From contig DFGM01000119.1 of the NCBI GenBank assembly GCA_002371755.1, forward strand, positions 1-6,379: a DNA stretch of 6,379 nucleotides. The letters are read 5' to 3'. This DNA is from Verrucomicrobia bacterium UBA3750 (lineage in GTDB: Bacteria; Verrucomicrobiota; Kiritimatiellia; RFP12; UBA1067). Position numbers and translations under genes: made by a program. The notes beneath the pieces are model-generated. The model saw only the letters and a program-made list of their open reading frames with translations. It did no database searches and was not told the origin of the DNA. Below are positions 1 to 6,124 of the stretch, piece after piece (position 1 is the stretch's first letter; the number at the start of each line of letters is the position of its first letter).

Positions 1-937
1 GCACGTCGGCCTTGGATTCGTCGCGTATGTCGCTGATGCCGGTGATTTCCTTCTCCTTGACGAGTTCGCTCATGTGCAGGAGCATCTCGCGCTTGTTCAC
101 GGCATACGGAATCTCGGTGATGATGATGCGCTCGCGCCCGTTGGCAAGATGCTCTATCTCCGCCTTGCCGCGCACAGTGATCTGACCGCGCCCGAGCTTG
201 TACATGGCCGCGATACCGTTGTGGCCGCAGATTTGCGCGCCGGTGGGGAAGTCGGGCCCTTTGACAAACTGCATGAGATCGTCCACAGTGCAATCGTCGC
301 GATGCTGAACATAGTAGTCGAGTCCGTCGCAAAGCTCGCCCAGGTTGTGTGGCGGGATATTGGTGGCCATGCCCACGGCGATGCCGGAAGAACCGTTTAG
401 CAGGAGGTTGGGGAGCTTTGCCGGGAGCACGGTGGGCTCCTCGGTGGTTTCGTCGTAGTTCGGCATCATGTCGACGGTCTCTTTTTCGAGGTCGCCGAGA
501 AGCTCGTCCGTGACGCGCTGCATGCGCACTTCGGTGTAACGCATTGCGGCGGCGCCGTCTCCATCGATGGAACCGAAGTTGCCGTGGCCATCCACAAGCG
601 GCACGCGCAGACTGAAAGGCTGCGCCATGCGCACGATACACTCGTAGACGGAAGAGTCGCCGTGCGGGTGGTACTTGCCTATCACGTCGCCCACCACGCG
701 GGCGGACTTCAGGTGCTTTGAACTGTAAGTGTTGTTGAGCTTGTGCATCGCATAGAGGCAGCGGCGGTGCACGGGCTTGAGGCCGTCTCTGACGTCAGGA
801 AGCGCACGGCCCACGATCACGCTCATGGAATAGTCGATATAGTCCCTTGAAAGCTCGTCTTCGATTGTGACGTCTTCTAGGATTCCGGCCACCGGTTCGG
901 CCGGCGTCTCCGATATGTCTTTTGTCTCTTCGCTCAT
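1..937 (-). CDS. gyrA: DNA gyrase subunit A, N-terminal part (cut by window edge)
   Basis: Breakage-reunion subunit of the A2B2 topoisomerase that introduces negative supercoils into DNA in the cytoplasm. The 312 visible codons cover the winged-helix/tower part of the cleavage domain. Seen directly: DYIDYSMSVIVGRALPDVRD at residues 32-51, the quinolone-resistance region YHPHGDSSVYE at 89-99 (S95 and E99 match E. coli S83 and D87), and AAAMRYTEVRM with the predicted catalytic tyrosine Y134 (E. coli Y122). EIPYAVNKRE and GISDIRDES follow near the edge, typical of GyrA. The ParC alternative is less likely because GNFGSIDGDGAAAMRYTE is the GyrA form. The start is fixed: it is the first ATG after an in-frame TAA four codons upstream. 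No Shine-Dalgarno sequence precedes it. The C-terminal beta-pinwheel lies outside the window. Confidence 0.97.
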   Translation of the reverse strand, partial: MSEETKDISETPAEPVAGILEDVTIEDELSRDYIDYSMSVIVGRALPDVRDGLKPVHRRCLYAMHKLNNTYSSKHLKSARVVGDVIGKYHPHGDSSVYECIVRMAQPFSLRVPLVDGHGNFGSIDGDGAAAMRYTEVRMQRVTDELLGDLEKETVDMMPNYDETTEEPTVLPAKLPNLLLNGSSGIAVGMATNIPPHNLGELCDGLDYYVQHRDDCTVDDLMQFVKGPDFPTGAQICGHNGIAAMYKLGRGQITVRGKAEIEHLANGRERIIITEIPYAVNKREMLLHMSELVKEKEITGISDIRDESKADV

Positions 938-945
938 GAGTTGAT

Positions 946-954
946 ATTATACCA
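946..954 (-). promoter_or_regulatory. Extended -10 promoter of gyrA
   Basis: The minus strand reads TGGTATAAT, a perfect -10 hexamer with the TGn extension. No good -35 hexamer is visible 17-18 bases upstream. The hexamer ends only 8 bases before the gyrA ATG, so transcription starting about 7 bases downstream would leave a leader of 0-3 bases. This fits the absence of a ribosome binding site. Confidence 0.7.
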
Positions 955-1112
955 TTTTCCCCCCTCCGCGTCCACTGCACCGGGCGAAAGGTATAAGTAA
1001 GGGCATGGTATGCTGCGGCGCCCCAGGGGCTCCCCAATGGGCGACTCGAGCGTTCACGCCGTGCGCCGCAAACGGCAAATGGCGGCGATGGATTGATGTT
1101 ATCTCCGGGATA

Positions 1113-1121
1113 TGGTATAAT
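1113..1121 (+). promoter_or_regulatory. Extended -10 promoter-like box
   Basis: TGGTATAAT, the same nine bases as at gyrA and upstream of the restriction gene, lies about 20 bases before the ATG at 1141. The expected transcription start is near 1128. No convincing -35 or ribosome binding site is seen. The reading frame that follows looks decayed, so this may be the surviving promoter of a lost gene. Confidence 0.5.
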
Positions 1122-1140
1122 ATATGCTCATAGAATCAAG

Positions 1141-1538
1141 ATGGAAAGCAACGAAGCCAAATCGCAGGACGGAGACCTGTTTTCAGCGGCGGCGGCGCTT
1201 GGCGAATGCCGCTTCGGCGTGTCATCGCCGATGAAGTCGCTGACGAAACGACCCCCCGTCGCCCCGTCTCGCCGCATGCGCGCGGACGCTAGGAGGCGTA
1301 TCTCGCCGCGCATCCGGATTTCGCACACGCCTGCGCTCTTCGTTTCGCCATGCAGCACGGATGGATTGAACAAGAGAAGATGGACATCGCCACAATTCAC
1401 CACCGCAACAGCGCCCGAAAACTTGGAAATGAGCTGCCAGCTCAGCCAGAGGCGGCGTATTCGGCTCTTGCACCGGTGCCAGAATCGGCAGTTGAAGCGG
1501 TCAAGCTCGTGCCATCCGTCTCCGCCGCGAATGAATGA
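1141..1538 (+). pseudogene. Decayed coding remnant of unknown origin
   Basis: No intact gene is recognisable here. An ATG at 1141 opens a frame beginning MESNEAKSQDGDLFSAAAAL. From about 1206 the more protein-like reading is in another frame (MPLRRVIADEVADET), interrupted by a TAG at 1290-1292. It resumes as EAYLAAHPDFAHACALRF and runs to a TGA at 1536-1538. The last third (1449-1505) is a diverged copy of part of the UGSC gene at 3788-3844. The N-terminal words slightly recall RarA-type AAA proteins (an LGE...PLRR pattern), but this is too weak to name. The forward frame opening at 1093 and the opposing minus-strand frames have no recognisable content. The region could equally be non-coding debris that is open by chance because of high GC. 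Confidence 0.35.
1449..1505 (+). repeat. Diverged duplicate of UGSC-gene linker (copy 1)
   Basis: Encodes EAAYSALAPVPESAVEAVK. It aligns without gaps over 19 codons with 3788-3844 (EATYSVLAPAPEPAVEPVK), with 48 of 57 bases identical by my count. Several differences are silent third-position changes, which suggests the two copies diverged partly under coding constraint. The preceding codons (CTG-CCA ... CAG) also match once one codon is gapped. Confidence 0.75.
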
Positions 1539-1575
1539 TTTTCAAAGCACGTTATAGACTCGTAGACCCGAAAAA

Positions 1576-1584
1576 TGGTATAAT
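1576..1584 (+). promoter_or_regulatory. Extended -10 promoter of the restriction-modification operon
   Basis: TGGTATAAT lies 30 bases before the restriction gene start. The expected transcription start is near 1591, giving a leader of about 24 bases that holds the ribosome binding site. The box is identical to those at gyrA and at 1113, so the cassette uses a host-type promoter although its coding sequence is compositionally foreign. No separate promoter or controller (C) gene is visible for the methyltransferase. Confidence 0.65.
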
Positions 1585-1597
1585 ACAAGCCGTGATG

Positions 1598-1607
1598 AAG
1601 GAAAGGA
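1598..1607 (+). promoter_or_regulatory. Ribosome binding site of the restriction gene
   Basis: AAGGAAAGGA sits 7 bases before the ATG at 1615. It is purine-rich with two GGA cores and fixes the start of the endonuclease frame. Confidence 0.7.
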
Positions 1608-1614
1608 TGCGAAA

Positions 1615-1833
1615 ATGACAAAGAAAGAGTTTATTAAAAAATTGCGTGAAGCAGTTGTGTCGTTTGCACCTGACATTCAGACTCCGGCTGGCGACTGGGC
1701 TGTAAAAGGCTTTATTGACGTCCATCGCATGATTTACACAATCTCTACAGATACCAAAGTCGTCTCGAAAATTGTGGAACTGTATCTTTTCCCGCGAATC
1801 ATGGCTTTGCCGCGAATGCAAAATTGGAGTTGA
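1615..1833 (+). CDS. EcoRV-like endonuclease, N-terminal fragment
   Basis: A 72-residue product if translated as it stands. Residues 44-56 (STDTKVVSKIVEL) match the EcoRV segment SDTKVLSTIFEL, and E55 corresponds to EcoRV Glu45 on the helix near the active site. The last nine residues (ALPRMQNWS) are out of frame compared with the family and are read only because of the missing base. On its own this piece contains the dimerisation region but no catalytic centre, so it should have no nuclease activity. Confidence 0.7.
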   Translation: MTKKEFIKKLREAVVSFAPDIQTPAGDWAVKGFIDVHRMIYTISTDTKVVSKIVELYLFPRIMALPRMQNWS

Positions 1834-2393
1834 TATTGGCAAAGGAACAGAATTTCTATCCTGATATGACATTCAGGGATAGGCAGAGGAACTTGTTTGC
1901 CGTTGACATCAAGAGTAGTTATAGGCGCGATGTGGAATCCATCGGCGGTATGACGCTTGGTGCGTTTACAGGGTATTTCCGTAACCGCAAAAGCACGAAG
2001 AACGTGACATTCCCATATGGCAATTACAAGGCGCATGTGGTTTTGGGGATTATCTACTCGGCAGCGGAAGAAGTGGACGAGGTTAAGATACATCCGCTGG
2101 ACAATCTTGAAAATATAAGATCGGTTTTAAAGGATTTCCAATTTTTCGTGCAGGAAAAGTGGCGTATCGCAATTGACAGGCCAGGCAGCGGCAACACGAA
2201 GAACATTGGCAGTGTCAACAAGGTAGACGATTTGATCAATGGTAAAGGACCGTTCTCAATGTTAGGCGAGAATGTATTCGATGATTATTGGATGAATTAT
2301 CTTACGAACGACATGGCAAAGAGCGTTGAGCTGCCGGCACCGTACTACAAGAATATCGGCGAATACAAGAAGTTCAGGGGAATCGACAAGTGA
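1824..2393 (+). CDS. EcoRV-like endonuclease, catalytic and recognition part
   Basis: The frame is open upstream to the shift point. The first possible start in the track is a TTG at 1824, with no good ribosome binding site, so independent translation is doubtful. Counting from that TTG: KEQNFYPD at 7-14 corresponds to the EcoRV Q-loop and first catalytic Asp (D14, EcoRV D74). VDIK at 27-30 holds the second Asp and Lys (D28 and K30, EcoRV D90 and K92), completing a PD-(D/E)XK centre. GSGNTKNIGS at 121-130 is the recognition loop, almost identical to EcoRV GSGNTTNIGS, which contacts GATATC in the major groove. FFVQEKW and DDYWMNY are further family landmarks. All catalytic and base-contacting residues I can check are retained, so repair of the frame should restore an active enzyme. 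Confidence 0.8.
   Translation: MELILAKEQNFYPDMTFRDRQRNLFAVDIKSSYRRDVESIGGMTLGAFTGYFRNRKSTKNVTFPYGNYKAHVVLGIIYSAAEEVDEVKIHPLDNLENIRSVLKDFQFFVQEKWRIAIDRPGSGNTKNIGSVNKVDDLINGKGPFSMLGENVFDDYWMNYLTNDMAKSVELPAPYYKNIGEYKKFRGIDK
2376..2392 (+). promoter_or_regulatory. Ribosome binding site and GTG start overlapping the endonuclease stop
   Basis: AGGGG (2376-2380) lies 9 bases before a GTG (2390-2392) that shares bases with the endonuclease TGA (2391-2393). This GTGA overlap implies that methyltransferase translation is coupled to passage of ribosomes through the upstream gene. That matters here because the frameshift would stop most ribosomes at 1833. Confidence 0.7.
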
Positions 2394-3454
2394 ACGGAAA
2401 AACGCAGAGAGATCTGTTCGGCTATCCGATGTGCAAGTTCCCCTCGACACGCTATCAGGGGAGCAAGCAAAAGTTCATCGGTTGGATATGGGATTGCATC
2501 GCGCCGCTTAAGTTTGATACCGTGCTTGATGCTTTCGGCGGGACAGGTTGCTTTGCATACGCCGCCAAACAGCACGGCAAGGCTGTCCAATACAACGACA
2601 TCCTAGAATTCAATGCCATGATCGGCAAGGCTCTTATTGAGAACCAAGGGGAGACGTTGGACGAATCAGACTTGTCGCGCCTCTTGGATTTTTCGCATCA
2701 CGAGAGCATTCCGACCTTCATTGCCGATACTTTTCACGACATCTACTATACAGACGAAGAGAACCTGTGGCTCGATCATATTATTTATAATATTCGTTCT
2801 ATGGAAAATGAGTACAAGCAGGCAATCGCTTACTTTGCCTTGTTTCAAGCCTGTATCACCAAACGTCCTTACAATCTCTTCCACAGAAAGAATCTATATG
2901 CTCGTTTCCAGGATGTCAAACGCTCTTTTGGCAACAAGAAGACCTGGGACACTCCCTTTGAGACACATTTCCGAAAGTTTGTGGCCGAAGCGAATCAAGC
3001 CGCATTCAACAATGAACGGCCTTGCTTGGCTTCCTGCGCAGACGCCGTCTCGCTGGACGGAAATTATGACTTGGTTTACATTGATACGCCATATATCAGC
3101 GATGATGGCAAGGGAACGGATTATGCGGGGTTTTACCATTTTCTCGATGGTATCGTTGATTACGACAACTGGAGGAATGAAATCGACTACTCGTCGCCTC
3201 ACAAAAGATTGATGGCAAGGCAATCTCCTTGGTCATCGCCATCGGAAATAACAAATGCATTCACGGGTCTATTGCGGCATTACAAAAACTCTACGCTTGC
3301 CGTGTCCTATCGCAGTGACGGCATCCCAAGCATAGGTTGGCTTGTGGATACTCTCGCATCGAGCAATAGACATGTCACTATATACGAGAGCGATAGCATG
3401 AAATATGTTCTCAGCAACAAGACCACACATGAGATGCTAATAGTTGCTGAATAA
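2390..3454 (+). CDS. D12-class DNA adenine-N6 methyltransferase (modification subunit)
   Basis: Transfers a methyl group from S-adenosylmethionine to adenine N6. By neighbourhood its target should be GATATC, protecting host DNA from the EcoRV-like nuclease. The protein has 354 residues. RYQGSK at 21-26 is the D12-class N-terminal motif. DAFGGTG at 47-53 is motif I, which binds the cofactor. YNDI near 69-72 fits the acidic cofactor-ribose position. VYIDTPY, with D232-Y235, is motif IV, the catalytic (D/N)PPY box. Here the second residue is Thr instead of Pro, an unusual form. YHFLDGIVDYDNW follows. From memory this is not a close relative of the Dam-like M.EcoRV, so the nuclease may be paired with a methyltransferase of a different branch. 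No frame damage is seen. Specificity is inferred, not read from sequence. Confidence 0.88.
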   Translation: MNGKTQRDLFGYPMCKFPSTRYQGSKQKFIGWIWDCIAPLKFDTVLDAFGGTGCFAYAAKQHGKAVQYNDILEFNAMIGKALIENQGETLDESDLSRLLDFSHHESIPTFIADTFHDIYYTDEENLWLDHIIYNIRSMENEYKQAIAYFALFQACITKRPYNLFHRKNLYARFQDVKRSFGNKKTWDTPFETHFRKFVAEANQAAFNNERPCLASCADAVSLDGNYDLVYIDTPYISDDGKGTDYAGFYHFLDGIVDYDNWRNEIDYSSPHKRLMARQSPWSSPSEITNAFTGLLRHYKNSTLAVSYRSDGIPSIGWLVDTLASSNRHVTIYESDSMKYVLSNKTTHEMLIVAE

Positions 3455-3497
3455 TGTGCAAAGGTGTTTTTGGCGCAGAACTTGTGCTATGTAAAGC

Positions 3498-3511
3498 CGC
3501 CCGGCGGGGCG
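3498..3511 (+). other. Small GC hairpin between methyltransferase and UGSC gene
   Basis: CGCCC and GGGCG can pair around a GGCG loop, 44 bases after the methyltransferase stop. No T-tract follows, so it is a weak candidate terminator at best. The rest of the 123-base gap (3455-3577) shows no clear promoter for the next gene, so read-through from the restriction-modification operon is possible. Confidence 0.25.
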
Positions 3512-3577
3512 CGAGAAATGTGCGGCAATCCGGGCGATCGCATTGATGGGCAACACAACCAGCGAACGGAGAAAACG

Positions 3578-5677
3578 ATGAAATCTTTTGCACGAATCAA
3601 CTTGCTTTCCGCAGCCTTGGCGAAGGAGGGTGCCTCTTCTTCTCCGAAGTGCGTTGCGCAATGGTGGATGGCAAAGGTGGATGCTCTGTGCAGGGGAATC
3701 TTCGTCTCAATCCTCGCGAGTGCGGGGATTGCGGCAGTTGCGCAGGAATGCGCAGACGGATTCTGTCGGCTGCCGACGGCGCAAACCGAGGCGACGTATT
3801 CGGTTCTTGCGCCGGCGCCTGAACCGGCAGTAGAGCCGGTCAAGCCGGCGCCGCGGCTAAAGTCTCTTGACGGCAAGACGATCGCGATTGTCGGCGGAAG
3901 CTTCATGGCGAACGTGACGCATCCCGAGCTGAAGCGGCTCATCCTCGCCGAATACCCGGCGGCGAAGGTCTATCTCTTGAACGAAATCGGTTCTGCGGGG
4001 CCGTATCCGCGTCCGGGCGTGGTGCGGCGGGAGAAGGACGAATTCCAGCGCAAGCTGAAGGAGTTCAAGATCGACGCCGTCATTTCTGGCAATGGCGGCT
4101 GCGGACTCTGCACCCCGAAGGAGGCCGGCTCGTGCATCGCCGCAGAAGTGCTGGGGATACCTTCCGTGATGATTGCCGCACCAGGGTTCGTGAAGCAGGC
4201 GAAGATCGCGGCATCATCGGCTGGGCTGGAAGCGCTTGCAGTGGCGGAATATCCCGGCGCATTCGCCAGCCACACACGCGAGGAACTCCTCGAAAACACG
4301 CGCAAGACGCTGTGGCCGCAGGTCAAAGCGGGGCTAACAAAGGAGACGGTACGCGAAAACACGGCCGCCGCGAACGAAGAGATGAGCGGCACCCTTGCCG
4401 AAATCCAGCAGATCTTCCTCGACTCCGGCTGGTCTGACGGCCTGCCAGTCGTTCCTCCAACGGAGAAAGCCGTGGCGGAGTTCCTGCGCTTCACCGACCT
4501 GCCGCCGGAACACTCGCTCGGCGCGATTCCGCCTGCCCAGCGCAATGTCACGGTGCGTCATGTGGCCGTGAACGGCGTGATGGCGGGGTGCCCGCCGGAG
4601 TTCATGCCGATTCTCCTTGCATTCGTGGAGGCGATGAAGGATGGCGACTTCCGCAGAACGCTTGCCTCCACCCACGCGTGGACGCCATACTGCTGGCTGA
4701 ACGGACCCGTTGCGCGACAGTTGGGCTTCGACTGCGCCCAGGGCGAAATATCCGAGCCCAAGAACGCCGTCCTGGGCCGCTTCATCAATCTTGCCATGCT
4801 GAATCTGGGCGGCTACCGCGTGAAGGAAAACCGCATGGGGACATTCGGCTATCTGATGCCGTGGTGCCTCGCGGAAGACGATGCCGCCGCACTGAAGGTC
4901 GGCTGGAAACCATACCATATGCAGCAGGGTTTCGCGCTGAACGACTCCACCGTAACCGCCGCATCATCGATAAACTGGGGCAACAACCTCGTTCCAGCCA
5001 CCGCTGACGGCGAAAAGATCAAAGACATGATGGCGTGGGACGCGGCGGAGAAGTCTCAGATGGCCGTAAGGAGCGGAATGCCCTGTACATATCGTGCGTT
5101 CCTTGTCACTGAAGGCGTGGCGCGCGACCTCGCCAAAGCCTATCCGTCGAAAGCCGCATTGGAGGAGGCGATTGTCAAGTCGGCCCGCATTCCGCTGGGC
5201 GAGCGCGCGTTCGCAAACTACTGGGGGAATCCCGGCAGCGCGTTTGATCCTGCGAAACACCCTCTCACCAGTCACGAACGCCGCATCGCATCCGCCGAAA
5301 ATGCAGAAGTGACGTCCACTCCGCCTTGGCTCGGATGGACAGGGATAGATTCGGTGCCGACGATTCCTGCGATGGAACGCGACAAGAGCGCGATTCTCGT
5401 GACGGGCGATCCTGCGCGGAACAAGGAACTCTGCGTGCCGGGAGGCGGCTTTGCGACAATCAAGATCGCCCTTCCCAAAGCATGGGACTCCTTGATGGCA
5501 GACCGCGGATACCGTCCGCTCTCCGATTTCATGCTCAACAGCGACATAAAGAGCGACATCCCGGCAGCGAAATCGCGCCGGGTGCCGACGCACTCCGGTG
5601 CCAGGGGCGACAGGCCTCAGGGATTGCGCAGCGAATACCCTCGCCGCCAACCGGGACGGCAACGGCGCAATCCGTGA
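3578..5677 (+). CDS. Exported two-domain UGSC-family protein, cysteine form
   Basis: Function unknown; the family is thought to be redox-related because of its conserved Sec/Cys motif. The ATG at 3578 is chosen because GGAG lies 6 bases upstream; it gives 699 residues. Hydrophobic residues 41-56 (IFVSILASAGIAAVAQ) after an Arg look like a signal peptide ending AVA-Q. The Met at residue 31 (3668) would give a more usual n-region. A Pro/Glu-rich linker (about 65-92) leads to a UGSC-like domain (about 93-255) starting LKSLDGKTIAIVGG. The signature UGSC is here C175-G-L-C178, inside GNGGCGLCT, followed by GIPSVMIAAPGF. A second large domain (about 272-654) starts at SGWSDGLPVVPPTE (283-296), contains NGVMAGCPPEF (332-342) and ends YRPLSDFML. 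The last 45 residues are Arg/Pro-rich and look unlike the family. UGSC domain is fairly sure; role is not. Confidence 0.8.
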   Translation: MKSFARINLLSAALAKEGASSSPKCVAQWWMAKVDALCRGIFVSILASAGIAAVAQECADGFCRLPTAQTEATYSVLAPAPEPAVEPVKPAPRLKSLDGKTIAIVGGSFMANVTHPELKRLILAEYPAAKVYLLNEIGSAGPYPRPGVVRREKDEFQRKLKEFKIDAVISGNGGCGLCTPKEAGSCIAAEVLGIPSVMIAAPGFVKQAKIAASSAGLEALAVAEYPGAFASHTREELLENTRKTLWPQVKAGLTKETVRENTAAANEEMSGTLAEIQQIFLDSGWSDGLPVVPPTEKAVAEFLRFTDLPPEHSLGAIPPAQRNVTVRHVAVNGVMAGCPPEFMPILLAFVEAMKDGDFRRTLASTHAWTPYCWLNGPVARQLGFDCAQGEISEPKNAVLGRFINLAMLNLGGYRVKENRMGTFGYLMPWCLAEDDAAALKVGWKPYHMQQGFALNDSTVTAASSINWGNNLVPATADGEKIKDMMAWDAAEKSQMAVRSGMPCTYRAFLVTEGVARDLAKAYPSKAALEEAIVKSARIPLGERAFANYWGNPGSAFDPAKHPLTSHERRIASAENAEVTSTPPWLGWTGIDSVPTIPAMERDKSAILVTGDPARNKELCVPGGGFATIKIALPKAWDSLMADRGYRPLSDFMLNSDIKSDIPAAKSRRVPTHSGARGDRPQGLRSEYPRRQPGRQRRNP
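3788..3844 (+). repeat. UGSC-gene linker segment duplicated upstream (copy 2)
   Basis: Encodes EATYSVLAPAPEPAVEPVK, the Pro/Glu/Ala linker between signal peptide and UGSC-like domain. It is the intact partner of 1449-1505, on the other side of the restriction-modification cassette and in the same orientation, 2.3 kb apart. Direct repeats in this arrangement could support deletion of everything between them by recombination, although their length and divergence make that inefficient now. Confidence 0.75.
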
Positions 5678-5773
5678 AAACAAGAACGAGTGTGATGTCG
5701 AAAGCCTGGCATGGCGGGAGTGTAGGAGCGCATTCGCATTCACCCTTTAGCCGTGCGCAAGCGAATGAATAAA

Positions 5774-5782
5774 TGGCATAAT
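5774..5782 (+). promoter_or_regulatory. Extended -10 promoter-like box (TGGCATAAT)
   Basis: It differs by one base from the TGGTATAAT boxes at gyrA, 1113 and 1576, and sits in the same AATGG...ATAATA context. The only coding sequence downstream is an internal fragment of a glycoside hydrolase, so the box may be a leftover brought beside it by rearrangement. Confidence 0.4.
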
Positions 5783-5786
5783 ATAA

Positions 5787-5939
5787 ACCACCCAAAGGAT
5801 TAACGAATTACCATCGTACAGCAAAGAGCCACATGTGCTGGGGGAATTCGTCTGGACAGGATTCGACTATCTCGGCGAACCCGACCCGTGGCGCGGCAAG
5901 GCGTTGCCCCAACCTCAGCAGCGGCGACATCCGGCTTGA
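5787..5939 (+). pseudogene. Internal fragment of a GH2-family beta-galactosidase
   Basis: The frame is open from 5787 to the TGA at 5937-5939 and encodes KEPHVLGEFVWTGFDYLGEP from 5823. The block GEFVWTGFDYLGEP is a hallmark of glycoside hydrolase family 2 beta-galactosidases, in the catalytic TIM barrel shortly after the nucleophile glutamate. Nothing before about 5820 or after DPW (about 5891) looks like the family, and there is no start codon or signal sequence. Only about 23 codons of a protein normally many hundred residues long remain. It is therefore a relic, not a working enzyme. It indicates that a polysaccharide- or glycoside-degrading gene was once nearby or that gene pieces were shuffled here. 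Confidence 0.7.
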
Positions 5940-5950
5940 GGCTGGTGTCG

Positions 5951-5990
5951 CCTCGATTGCAATCGACTGCTATCGACTGCAATCGACCCA
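5951..5990 (+). repeat. Four-unit 10-bp tandem repeat
   Basis: Four consecutive 10-base units (CCTCGATTGC, AATCGACTGC, TATCGACTGC, AATCGACCCA) share the consensus nATCGACTGC. Two weaker echoes (TTTAGACTAC, AATCGAAAGC) continue to 6010. The period is about one DNA helical turn. No function can be assigned. The following stretch to about 6124 holds no gene I recognise. Confidence 0.7.
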
Positions 5991-6124
5991 TTTAGACTAC
6001 AATCGAAAGCAATCCTCCAATCATCTCACCTGTCCAATCAAGATTTCGGGGGTCCATTATCAGGAAAAGTGAAAAAAGTTATGAACACCAAGCGTTTCCC
6101 GACCCGCCCGAAGGATCTGAGCGA

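Larger units (their letters stand above)
1615..2393 (+). pseudogene. EcoRV-family type II restriction endonuclease, frameshifted
   Basis: Homolog of EcoRV, the homodimeric Mg2+-dependent nuclease that cuts GATATC bluntly. Two overlapping frames (1615-1833 and 1824-2393) together give a full-length protein of about 259 residues; EcoRV has 245. The switch lies at about 1801-1806. Supplying one base after the ATG codon at 1801 restores a continuous PRIMAxFAANAKLELIL... reading. The stretch from the Pro of FPR to the YPD motif then has the same length as in EcoRV. Apart from this shift there are no stops, so the break is recent or is a sequencing error. Base composition is AT-rich compared with the flanks, suggesting transfer. 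The gene is followed immediately by a methyltransferase. Confidence 0.9.

Noticed and set aside
795..1037. 80-residue minus-strand frame overlapping the gyrA start
   Set aside because: Lies in another frame over conserved gyrA coding sequence and crosses its promoter.
1034..1042. Stray copy of the 22-bp array core (CCAATGGGC)
   Set aside because: A single nine-base match with no neighbouring units at 22-base steps; expected by chance.
1804..1809. Programmed -1 frameshift in the restriction gene
   Set aside because: No X-XXY-YYZ slippery heptamer, upstream Shine-Dalgarno-like stimulator or obvious downstream structure is visible around 1801-1810; a lost base explains the length match to EcoRV better.
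2637..3212. 191-residue forward frame inside the methyltransferase gene
   Set aside because: Out-of-frame shadow of a gene with clear motifs; composition rich in Thr, Ser and Arg and no family features.
3498..3511. Rho-independent terminator after the methyltransferase
   Set aside because: Only a 5-bp stem and no following T-tract.
3464..3577. Upstream GTG start for the UGSC protein
   Set aside because: The added 38 residues look non-coding and no ribosome binding site precedes 3464, whereas GGAG is well placed before 3578.
4100..4111. Selenocysteine in the UGSC signature
   Set aside because: The codon at 4100-4102 is TGC, not TGA, so this is the cysteine form.
4964..5743. 259-residue minus-strand reading frame
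   Set aside because: It is antisense to the UGSC gene, rich in Arg/His/Ala as expected of a GC-rich shadow, with no recognisable motif.
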